From the NCBI GenBank assembly GCA_009774585.1, contig VSOA01000077.1, forward strand, positions 1 through 13,120: a stretch of DNA of 13,120 nucleotides, written 5' to 3'. Position numbers and translations under genes: made by a program. The notes under the pieces are model-generated. The model was not told the origin of the DNA. It saw only the letters and a list, made by a program, of their open reading frames with translations, and did no database searches. The DNA is from Lachnospiraceae bacterium (GTDB lineage: Bacteria > Bacillota > Clostridia > Lachnospirales > Lachnospiraceae). Below are positions 1-6,252 of this stretch, in pieces. Numbering within the stretch: the first letter of the stretch is position 1; each line of letters opens with the position of its first letter.

Positions 1-669
1 ACCTTATACAATGCTGTCTTGTTATCCGAACTGGAAGTGACAGAGAGATATAATCACTCCATGATTGTTACTTACGTCAATCCTTCTGCGGACGCTGCAA
101 TCGCAGAGTCTTCGGGCAAAGACTTCAAATTTAAGAACAATACGGAAAATCCGATTTATATTGAAGGCACTACCACGCCGGACAAACAGATTACGTTTAC
201 AATATATGGAGTAGAGACGAGAGACAGCAGCAGGGAGATTGCTTTTGAAAGTGTTGTCTTGGAGAAGACGGTGCCCGATACGGAAGTGATTTATACGGAT
301 GAGTCTATGCCGGTAGGATATTGTTCCGTGCAGTCGGCGCATATCGGATACAAGGCGCAGCTGTGGAAGATTGTTCGAGAGAACGGCGTAGAAATCAGCA
401 GGGAACAGATTAACAGCAGTTCTTATATGAAGGCTCCGAGAAGTGCGACGGTCGGTATTTCTACGACGGATGAAGGGGCATATAATGCCATTATGGCAGC
501 GGTAGCAACTAACAGTGTGGATGAAGTGAAAGCGGTAGCAGGTGCATACAAGGCAGCGGCGGACGCGGCGGCGGCACAGGCAGCAGCAGATGCAGCGGCG
601 GCAGAAGCAGCAGCGCAGGCGACGCCTCCGGTACAACCGGAACAACCAGCGGCGCCTCCGGCACAGTAA
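1..669 (+). CDS. VanW-like family protein, C-terminal part (5' end cut by window)
   Basis: The frame is open from base 1 (reading TLYNAVLLSELEV), so the true start lies upstream and the TTG at 19 is internal. That opening matches the end of the VanW domain, where a conserved Gly/Cys-rich stretch precedes an STLYNA-type motif and then residues like ERYNHS and DAAIA. The DFKFKNNTENPIYI segment is also typical of the family. VanW-like proteins are usually secreted or membrane-anchored cell-wall-associated proteins of unsettled function; the N-terminal signal cannot be seen here. After the folded part, from about base 535, the protein ends in a low-complexity tail first rich in Ala, then Pro/Gln (TPPVQPEQPAAPPAQ), probably a disordered or wall-spanning segment. 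The stop at 667-669 precedes the next gene by 23 bp, so they are likely cotranscribed. The family call is fairly firm; the role is not known. Confidence 0.8.
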   Translation, partial: TLYNAVLLSELEVTERYNHSMIVTYVNPSADAAIAESSGKDFKFKNNTENPIYIEGTTTPDKQITFTIYGVETRDSSREIAFESVVLEKTVPDTEVIYTDESMPVGYCSVQSAHIGYKAQLWKIVRENGVEISREQINSSSYMKAPRSATVGISTTDEGAYNAIMAAVATNSVDEVKAVAGAYKAAADAAAAQAAADAAAAEAAAQATPPVQPEQPAAPPAQ

Positions 670-692
670 ACCATACAGTTAGGTGCAAAGTC

Positions 693-1673
693 ATGAGAAA
701 AGGGAAAATATCCGAGAACGTGTTGAAACGTTCCGTATTAAAGAAAATCAGGACACATAGGGATGAAGTGACAAGTGGCGCAGGTGTAGGGACAGACTGC
801 GCCGTTTTAACGTTTGGAGAAGGATATGATACGGTAATCAGCACGACTCCGGTAACTGCACCGACGGAAGATATCAGTACATATGCGATACCTATGTCGC
901 TCAATAATATTGCGGCTGCGGGAGCCGAACCGATAGGAGTCATGTTAGCTGTTGTATTACCTGAAAAGACCGAGGAGAGCGAACTTCAGACCATGATGGA
1001 GCGTGCGGAAGAAGTGTGCCGGTTGAATAATGTAGAGATAATCGGAGGGCATACGGAAGTGCTTCCGGCCATAACGGAACCGATTATGACTGTGACGGGA
1101 GTCGGTAAGCGGCGCGGCAGGGCAACGGACTTGTTGCGAGGAGTAAAACCCGGTCAGGACATTGTAATCAGCAAATGGATTGGAATTGAGGGTACGATAC
1201 GTCTTGCCAAAGGGCGAAGAAAAGAGCTGTGTATGAGATATCCGGCGGCCATGGTAGAGGAAGCGGTATCTTATGACCGTTACCTGTCCGTGATACCGGA
1301 GGCCGCCACCGCCATGAAGTCCGGCGTTTGCGGGATGCATGATGTTTCCAGAGGAGGTATTTTCGGAGCCTTGTGGGAACTGGCAGAAGAGGCGGGCGTT
1401 GGACTGGAAATAGATTTGAAGAAGATACCTGTGAAGCAGGAGACCATAGAGATTTGCGAATTCTTTGAATTAAATCCCTATGAACTGTTGTCAGGCGGGT
1501 GTCTGATCATGACGGCAGATAATGGAGAAAACTTGGTCGCGGCATTAAAACGCGAGGGCATTCCGTCAGTGATTGTCGGAAGAACAACGGACAGAAATGA
1601 CCGCGTAATTTATAATGAGGACGAGAAGCGTTATCTGGATAGACCGAAGACGGATCAGATTTATAAGGTTTAA
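693..1673 (+). CDS. AIR synthase-related (PurM/HypE-like) ATP-binding protein
   Basis: This 326-residue protein has the two-domain PurM/SelD/HypE architecture. The N-terminal ATP-binding half carries GTDCAVL (residues 33-39), a variant of the family GDDAA motif, then SLNNIAAAGAEPIGV (69-83) and IIGGHTEV (116-123). The C-terminal half carries GMHDVSRGGIFGALWELA (214-231), equivalent to the MHDxTRGG segment of HypE. HypE proper ends in a conserved C-terminal cysteine that is thiocarbamoylated for NiFe-hydrogenase cyanide ligand synthesis. This protein ends DQIYKV with no Cys, and no other hyp gene is adjacent, so a hydrogenase-maturation role is not supported. It is better named an AIR synthase-related protein of unknown substrate. 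The ATG at 693 has a modest AGGTG about 9 bp upstream. It lies 36 bp before the Lrp-type gene and is probably in the same transcript. Confidence 0.85.
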   Translation: MRKGKISENVLKRSVLKKIRTHRDEVTSGAGVGTDCAVLTFGEGYDTVISTTPVTAPTEDISTYAIPMSLNNIAAAGAEPIGVMLAVVLPEKTEESELQTMMERAEEVCRLNNVEIIGGHTEVLPAITEPIMTVTGVGKRRGRATDLLRGVKPGQDIVISKWIGIEGTIRLAKGRRKELCMRYPAAMVEEAVSYDRYLSVIPEAATAMKSGVCGMHDVSRGGIFGALWELAEEAGVGLEIDLKKIPVKQETIEICEFFELNPYELLSGGCLIMTADNGENLVAALKREGIPSVIVGRTTDRNDRVIYNEDEKRYLDRPKTDQIYKV

Positions 1674-1709
1674 TCATTTATTGTATTTGAATAGGAATGG
1701 AGGATTATC

Positions 1710-2192
1710 ATGAGAGAAGAGTTATTAGCAATTGTAGAAAGAAACAGCCGCATTGATTTAAAAGAACTGGCGGTTATACTGGGCGTGGAGGAGATCGATG
1801 TTGTCAACGAACTGGCGGCATTGGAAGCAGAAGGCATTATCTGTGGATATCATACGATGATCGACTGGGAGAAAACTTCTATCGAGAAGGTTTCGGCGCT
1901 TATTGAAGTGCGTGTGACGCCTCAGCGTGGACAGGGATTTGACAGTATAGCCGAGAGAATTTATAAGTATCCTGAGGTGACTTCGGTTTACTTGATTTCC
2001 GGCGGTTATGATCTGCTGGTTACGTTGGAGGGCAAATCATTAAAACAGATATCCGGTTTCGTATCTGATAAATTATCGACTCTGGATTCCGTCTTAAGCA
2101 CGGCGACGCATTTTATCCTCAAAAAGTATAAGGATCATGGCACGATCTTATCCAAAAAATACGAAGACACGAGAGAGAAGGTGACACCGTGA
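1710..2192 (+). CDS. Lrp/AsnC family transcriptional regulator
   Basis: This 160-residue protein has the size and order of the Lrp/AsnC family. An N-terminal winged helix-turn-helix (about residues 1-52: LLAIVERNSRIDLKELAVILGVEE, split by the turn near residue 24) is followed by a RAM-type ligand/oligomerisation domain (about 62-140) containing the SVYLISGGYDLLVTLEG strand-turn segment. Lrp family proteins form dimers or octamers and sense amino acids to control amino-acid metabolism. A strong ribosome site (TGGAGG, 6-8 bp before the ATG at 1710) sets the start. Its 3' end overlaps the downstream aminotransferase by 4 bp (GTGA), implying translational coupling. The pairing suggests the regulator and the enzyme respond to the same amino acid, but the ligand cannot be read from sequence. 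Confidence 0.92.
   Translation: MREELLAIVERNSRIDLKELAVILGVEEIDVVNELAALEAEGIICGYHTMIDWEKTSIEKVSALIEVRVTPQRGQGFDSIAERIYKYPEVTSVYLISGGYDLLVTLEGKSLKQISGFVSDKLSTLDSVLSTATHFILKKYKDHGTILSKKYEDTREKVTP
2176..2191 (+). promoter_or_regulatory. Ribosome binding site that selects the GTG start of the aminotransferase
   Basis: AGAAGGTG at 2176-2183 ends 5 bp before the GTG at 2189-2191. The next in-frame candidate, ATG at 2198, would be 14 bp away, which is too far for a normal site. The GTG shares two bases with the TGA stop of the Lrp gene, so this is a classic stop-start overlap. Confidence 0.6.
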
Positions 2193-3361
2193 GAAATATG
2201 TTATCCGATAAAGTAGTTGCCCTGAAACCTTCCGGCATACGGAAATTCTTCGATCTCGTAAGCGAGATGGACGATGCGATCTCCCTCGGGGTAGGTGAGC
2301 CTGATTTTGACACGCCGTGGCATATCAGGGATGAAGGAATTTATTCTTTAGAAAAAGGACGTACATTCTACACGTCCAATGCCGGATTAAAAGAATTGAA
2401 AGAAGAAATTTGCAAGTACACAGAGAGAAAACAAGGCGTTACATATGATTCCGCACATGAAGTACTCGTTACGGTGGGCGGTTCGGAGGCGATTGATATC
2501 GGTATGCGCGCAGTGCTCAATCCCGGCGACGAAGTGCTGATCCCACAGCCCAGCTTTGTTTCCTATGAGCCTTGCGCGATTATGGCAGGCGGCGTTCCGG
2601 TTATCATTGAACTGAAAGCGGAGAATGAATTTCGCCTGACGGCGCAGGAACTGGAAGAGGCAATTACGGACAAAACAAAACTGCTTGTTCTTCCGTTTCC
2701 CAATAACCCGACCGGTGCAATCATGGAGCGTGAGGACTTGGAATCAATCGCGGAAGTGATTAGGAAACATGACATTCTTGTCATGTCAGATGAGATATAT
2801 GCGGAGCTTACTTATAAAGAAAAGCATGTATCTATTATTGAGATTGAGGGTATGAGGGAGAGGACTATCCTCATCAACGGGTTTTCCAAAGCATTTGCCA
2901 TGACCGGATGGAGGCTGGGTTATGCCTGCGGACCGAGGGCGATTATCGAACAGATGCTCAAGCTTCATCAGTTTGCCATTATGTGCGCGCCTACGACGAG
3001 CCAGTATGCGGCTGTAGAAGCGTTGCGAAACGGTGATGAGGACGTGGCGGAAATGAAAACGGCGTATAATCAGAGAAGACGCTATCTGATGAATGCATTT
3101 CGTGAGATGGGACTGGAATGTTTTGAACCATTCGGCGCATTCTATGTATTTCCGTGCATTAAAGAGTTTGGGATTACGAGTGAGGAGTTTGCGAGCAGAC
3201 TCTTAGAGGAGGAGAAGGTAGCTGTAGTGCCGGGTACGGCATTCGGTGACTGCGGGGAAGGATTCCTCAGAATATCTTATGCCTACTCAATGGATAATTT
3301 GAAGCTTGCGATAGGTAAACTGGCGGATTTCGTGCAGAGACTGCGCGAAGGGAGTATCTGA
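2189..3361 (+). CDS. PLP-dependent class I/II aminotransferase
   Basis: This 390-residue protein is a fold type I, class I/II aminotransferase with all core residues visible. The N-terminal substrate segment is SLGVGEPDF (32-40). NNPTG (172-176) supplies the Asn near the cofactor ring. DEIY (201-204) supplies the Asp that binds the pyridine nitrogen and the Tyr that binds the 3' oxygen. FSKAFAMTGWRLGY (232-245) contains the Schiff-base Lys234 and phosphate-binding Arg242. A C-terminal FLRISYA supplies the carboxylate-binding Arg. The family transfers amino groups between an amino acid and a 2-oxo acid. The sequence resembles the aromatic/aspartate and PatA-like subgroup, but I cannot fix the substrate. 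It overlaps the Lrp-type gene by 4 bp and is followed 2 bp later by trmL. The GTG at 2189 is preferred over ATG 2198 because of Shine-Dalgarno spacing. Confidence 0.93.
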   Translation: MRNMLSDKVVALKPSGIRKFFDLVSEMDDAISLGVGEPDFDTPWHIRDEGIYSLEKGRTFYTSNAGLKELKEEICKYTERKQGVTYDSAHEVLVTVGGSEAIDIGMRAVLNPGDEVLIPQPSFVSYEPCAIMAGGVPVIIELKAENEFRLTAQELEEAITDKTKLLVLPFPNNPTGAIMEREDLESIAEVIRKHDILVMSDEIYAELTYKEKHVSIIEIEGMRERTILINGFSKAFAMTGWRLGYACGPRAIIEQMLKLHQFAIMCAPTTSQYAAVEALRNGDEDVAEMKTAYNQRRRYLMNAFREMGLECFEPFGAFYVFPCIKEFGITSEEFASRLLEEEKVAVVPGTAFGDCGEGFLRISYAYSMDNLKLAIGKLADFVQRLREGSI

Positions 3362-3363
3362 TT

Positions 3364-3855
3364 ATGCACATTATACTGCATCAGCCGGAGATTCCGGCGA
3401 ATACGGGAAATATTGGCCGTACCTGTGTTGCCACAGGTACGAGCCTGCATTTGATTGAGCCGCTCGGATTCAGGTTAGATGAGAAATCTATCAAACGATC
3501 GGGAATGGACTACTGGGAGCATCTTGATGTAACCAGATACATGAACTATACCGAATTTAAAGAGAAGCATCCGGGTGCAAAAATATGGATGGCAACAACG
3601 AAGGCGAAACGTGTCTACTCGGATGTGGCTTTTGCACCCGACGATTATATTATGTTTGGCAAGGAGAGCGGTGGGATTCCGGAAGAAATTCTTGTGGAAA
3701 ATGAAGAGACCTGCATCCGTATCCCCATGCTGGATCAGATCAGGTCTTTGAATTTATCTAATTCGGTAGCAATTGTCTTGTATGAAGCGCTCAGACAGAA
3801 TGATTTTCGAGGGATGCAGACGAAGGGTGAACTGCATCGGTTAAGATGGGAGTAA
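3364..3855 (+). CDS. trmL: tRNA (cytidine/uridine-2'-O-)-methyltransferase TrmL
   Basis: This 163-residue single-domain SPOUT methyltransferase uses S-adenosylmethionine to 2'-O-methylate the wobble base 34 of leucine tRNAs in the cytoplasm. All three knot motifs are present: PEIPANTGNIGRTC (8-21), FGKESGGIPEEIL (98-110) and IPM followed by SLNLSNSVAIVLYEALRQ (120-145). These give the deep trefoil knot and cofactor pocket. Length matches the family (about 155-165 residues). An AAGGGAG site inside the end of the aminotransferase gene lies about 9 bp before the ATG, and only 2 bp separate the two genes, so they are likely cotranscribed and coupled. It is the last plus-strand gene before the convergent minus-strand block. 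Confidence in the family is high; tRNA target specificity is taken from homologues. Confidence 0.95.
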   Translation: MHIILHQPEIPANTGNIGRTCVATGTSLHLIEPLGFRLDEKSIKRSGMDYWEHLDVTRYMNYTEFKEKHPGAKIWMATTKAKRVYSDVAFAPDDYIMFGKESGGIPEEILVENEETCIRIPMLDQIRSLNLSNSVAIVLYEALRQNDFRGMQTKGELHRLRWE

Positions 3856-3863
3856 CAGCATCA

Positions 3864-3924
3864 GCAGTTCTTCTGTATTCGGATACGGGCAATCTTGCAA
3901 GAAGAAGGAAACTGCGGCAAGATA
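3864..3924. terminator. Convergent intergenic gap with imperfect stem-loops, possible bidirectional terminator
   Basis: Only 69 bp separate the stop codons of trmL and the histidine kinase. Two imperfect inverted repeats are visible: ATCTTGC (3892-3898) with GCAAGAT (3917-3923), and GCAGTT (3864-3869) with AACTGC (3910-3915). No strong T tract follows on either strand, so an intrinsic terminator is plausible from position but not well supported by sequence. Confidence 0.3.
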
Positions 3925-5349
3925 TTAGTCGTCGTCCTCCACATCGGACTTCGGAAGTGAGAAAATAAATTCGGTGCCGACGCCCTCTGTGCTGATGACG
4001 TTGATATTTTCCCCGTGGGAGCGGATGATTTCCTTCGTGATGGACAGTCCCAGTCCCGTTCCTTTCTTATCTTTACCGCGCGACAAATCGGATTTGTAGA
4101 AGCGGTCCCAGATTAGCTTCAAGTCATCTTTCGGAATACCGATACCGGAGTCCTTCACACTGATGAAAACTTTGTTATGCTTCTCCGATGTCTCAATCTT
4201 AATCACGGAGTCGTGGTGACTGAATTTAATTGCATTGTCCAGCAGGTTGTAAAGCACTTGCTGGATTTTGTCTATGTCGGCAACAACATACATCTCTTCT
4301 CCGGTAAGAACCAGCTCGATGGCAATCGTCTTGGCGCGGCATGTGCCTTCAAAGGTGGCGGCCACGTTGCGGATAGTCCTGTTGATATCAAAGTCGCTTT
4401 TGTTGAGCATGATGCCCTTGGTATTCAGATTGTTCAAGGTGAGAAGGCTGTTGGTCAACTTCCGTAACCGTTCGGTTTCATTCAGAAGAATGGTAAGGTA
4501 TTTCTCGTACATTTCGGGCGGAATCGTGCCGTCAATCATTGCTTCCAGATATCCTTTAATGGAGGTTAACGGGGAACGGAAGTCATGAGACACATTGGCG
4601 ACGAACTTTTTCTGATCATCTTCGGAACGGGCGATTTCACTTGCCATATAAGACAAGGTAGCGGCCAGATAGCCCATTTCGTCTTCGCTCTCTACGCTAA
4701 ACTCATAATGCATATTGCCGCTGGCGTACTGCTCCGTTGCTTCAGTAATTTTGCGCAGCGGAATATAGACGATTTCCGTGAAGAAGATTAAGATAATAAG
4801 TGACAGCAGGAACAGGATAATCAACATGATATACGAAATGTTGAGAAGGCTGTTAGCTTCATACTGAATGCCGCTCATAGAGCTATGGATAACCACATAT
4901 CCTTTGACTTTATAGTCGGAAGTGATGGGTGCAAACACACTCAGCATGTCTTCATCAAAAGTCTGGAAAAAATTGCCGATGGTGTAGTAGGAGCCCTCGG
5001 TGATAGTTGGGTCAAAATTCTCAATCATAATTTCATTTTCCACATCAAGCGGAGAAGAAGAATCCAGTATCATACGCCCTGAGGGATTAATGATCCACAG
5101 AGTGGCGTCTAAGTAAGTGTCGAGAGCGTCTAACTGCATTTTAACAGTTTCCAGAGACGTTTCATTATTGTACAAATCGGTTGCGTAGGTGTTGGCGATC
5201 AAGGTGGCCTCCTTGTAGAGGTCGTCCGCGTGCTCCTTTTTTAAATGATCAAATGTCATGTTGGACACGAAAGTGGCAACCACCACAAAACCAAACAGTC
5301 CAAAAATAATGTAGGCCAGTATTAATTTGAGATAAAGTGTTTTTCGCAT
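3925..5349 (-). CDS. Membrane-bound sensor histidine kinase (HAMP, HisKA, HATPase_c)
   Basis: This 474-residue sensor kinase has a transmembrane helix at about 8-28, an extracytoplasmic sensing region at about 29-168, a second helix at about 169-190, a HAMP linker at 191-243 and a HisKA dimerisation helix carrying FVANVSHDFRSPLTS, with the phosphoacceptor His255. The ATPase domain follows: N box QQVLYNLLDNAIKFSH (363-378), G1 KDSGIGIP (399-406), F box DRFYKSD (415-421) and G2 GTGLGLS (430-436). It should autophosphorylate and pass phosphate to the response regulator encoded just upstream on the same strand. The 118-bp gap between the two holds a double-hairpin repeat. A weak promoter match (TTGGAT, 18-bp gap, CATAAT on the minus strand at 5395-5366) could give some separate transcription. 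The extracytoplasmic region has no recognisable ligand motif, so the signal is unknown. It ends in an acidic EDDD. Confidence 0.94.
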   Translation of the reverse strand: MRKTLYLKLILAYIIFGLFGFVVVATFVSNMTFDHLKKEHADDLYKEATLIANTYATDLYNNETSLETVKMQLDALDTYLDATLWIINPSGRMILDSSSPLDVENEIMIENFDPTITEGSYYTIGNFFQTFDEDMLSVFAPITSDYKVKGYVVIHSSMSGIQYEANSLLNISYIMLIILFLLSLIILIFFTEIVYIPLRKITEATEQYASGNMHYEFSVESEDEMGYLAATLSYMASEIARSEDDQKKFVANVSHDFRSPLTSIKGYLEAMIDGTIPPEMYEKYLTILLNETERLRKLTNSLLTLNNLNTKGIMLNKSDFDINRTIRNVAATFEGTCRAKTIAIELVLTGEEMYVVADIDKIQQVLYNLLDNAIKFSHHDSVIKIETSEKHNKVFISVKDSGIGIPKDDLKLIWDRFYKSDLSRGKDKKGTGLGLSITKEIIRSHGENINVISTEGVGTEFIFSLPKSDVEDDD

Positions 5350-5424
5350 AATTTATTCCGTTCTTATTATGTGATAGGAAATTGCAACAATCCAAATCAT
5401 TTAGGGAGAATGCTTCGTTTTTTT

Positions 5425-5462
5425 GAGTTCGCGAAGCGAATCTCGCAATCGAGCGAAGCTCG
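5425..5462 (-). repeat. Double-hairpin intergenic repeat, copy 1 (after response regulator)
   Basis: This 38-bp unit matches copy 2 at 6213-6250 in 33 of 38 positions, in the same orientation. It contains two stems. One is GAG+TTCGC (5425-5432) with GCGAA and CTC (5436-5440, 5442-5444), a GAA loop and one bulged T. The other is AATCGAGC (5447-5454) with GCTCGATT (5458-5465). It starts within a few bases of the response-regulator stop codon and is flanked by T runs on the plus strand (5418-5424 and 5464-5469). Confidence 0.6.
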
Positions 5463-5469
5463 ATTTTTT
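5447..5469 (+). terminator. Terminator-like hairpin plus T run on the plus strand
   Basis: An 8-bp perfect stem (AATCGAGC, loop GAA, GCTCGATT) runs straight into six T residues on the plus strand, the form of an intrinsic terminator. No plus-strand gene precedes it; on the minus strand the same hairpin is followed by A residues and would not terminate the response-regulator transcript. It may limit antisense transcription or be only a by-product of the repeat. The T run overlaps the minus-strand stop codon of the response regulator. Confidence 0.3.
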
Positions 5470-6169
5470 ATGTTCTGGATTCAAATTTGTAGCCAATTCC
5501 CCAGATTGTAGCGATGCGCCACTTCTCATGGTCGTTGATTTTCTCACGAAGCCGCTTGATATGTACATCCACGGTACGGGTGTCACCGATATATTCATAC
5601 CCCCAGATCTGGTCGAGAAGCTGCTCTCTTGTGAAAACATGGTTTGGCGAAGACGCAAGGAAGTAGAGCAGTTCCAGTTCCTTGGGCGGCATTTCAATTG
5701 TATTGCCCATATAGATAACGGAATAATTGGTCTGATTGATAATCAAATCAGGGTATTCCACACTCTTGACATCAGAGGGCTTAGCATCTGCCGCGGCAGG
5801 TTTATAACGGCGCAGGACGGCTTTGACTCTGGCAACCAGTTCCTTGGAATCAAAGGGTTTCTCCATGTAGTCGTCTGCACCCAGCTCTAAGCCGAGAACT
5901 TTGTCGAAAACTTCGCCCTTGGCGGAGAGCATTATAATTGGCAGTGAAGATTTGGACCGGATTTCACGGCATACCTGATAGCCGTCGATGCCCGGCAGCA
6001 TTAAATCCAGCAGCATCAGGTTTGGCACAAAGCTTTCCACTGCGGTCAGTGCGGCTTCCCCGTCGTTGACAATCATTGTCTCGAAGCACTCTTTCGTTAA
6101 ATAAAGAGAAATCAATTCGGCTATATTGTTATCGTCGTCTACAATTAAAATTTTCTGTTTGTTTACCAT
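5468..6169 (-). CDS. OmpR/PhoB-family response regulator
   Basis: This 233-residue regulator has a receiver domain (about 4-118) and a winged-helix DNA-binding domain (about 135-228). The receiver shows the acidic pocket DDD (11-13), phosphoacceptor Asp55 in LMLLDLMLPG, the switch Ser82 in LSAKGE and Lys104 in YMEKPF. The output domain shows PPKELELLYFLASSPNHVFTR split around the HTH, then QIWGYEYIGDTRTVDVHIKRLREK, the recognition helix, and the C-terminal GIGYKF hairpin. It is presumably phosphorylated by the kinase encoded next on the minus strand and then regulates transcription. A good ribosome site (AAAGGA, about 8 bp before the ATG) sets the start. It lies 83 bp after mutS2, with a hairpin repeat between. 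The target genes and the input signal are not visible here. Confidence 0.95.
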   Translation of the reverse strand: MVNKQKILIVDDDNNIAELISLYLTKECFETMIVNDGEAALTAVESFVPNLMLLDLMLPGIDGYQVCREIRSKSSLPIIMLSAKGEVFDKVLGLELGADDYMEKPFDSKELVARVKAVLRRYKPAAADAKPSDVKSVEYPDLIINQTNYSVIYMGNTIEMPPKELELLYFLASSPNHVFTREQLLDQIWGYEYIGDTRTVDVHIKRLREKINDHEKWRIATIWGIGYKFESRT

Positions 6170-6212
6170 AGCTGTGTCCTTTCAAATTATTCAAATATTC
6201 TTCAGTCTCTTC

Positions 6213-6250
6213 GAGTTCGCGAAGCAAATCTCGCAATTGAGTAAAGCTCA
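6213..6250 (-). repeat. Double-hairpin intergenic repeat, copy 2 (after mutS2)
   Basis: It is the same 38-bp unit as at 5425-5462, differing at five positions, all transitions (unit positions 14, 26, 30, 31, 38). It begins 2 bp after the mutS2 stop codon on the minus strand, mirroring the placement of copy 1 after the response-regulator stop. Positions 26 and 38 change together from C-G to T-A, keeping that pair in the second stem, although the stem is weaker overall than in copy 1. Confidence 0.6.
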
Positions 6251-6252
6251 GC

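Noticed and set aside
22..645. 207-residue minus-strand ORF, rich in Arg and Cys
   Set aside because: It is antisense to the VanW-like gene; its Arg/Cys bias is the complement of the Ala-rich tail and no ribosome site or domain is visible.
5423..5890. 155-residue plus-strand ORF opposite the response regulator
   Set aside because: It is antisense to well-matched receiver and DNA-binding sequence and begins inside the hairpin repeat.
5425..6250. A CRISPR array or a transposon with terminal repeats formed by the two 38-bp repeats
   Set aside because: There are only two units, in direct orientation, 788 bp apart, and the interval is a normal response-regulator gene with no transposase or spacer pattern.
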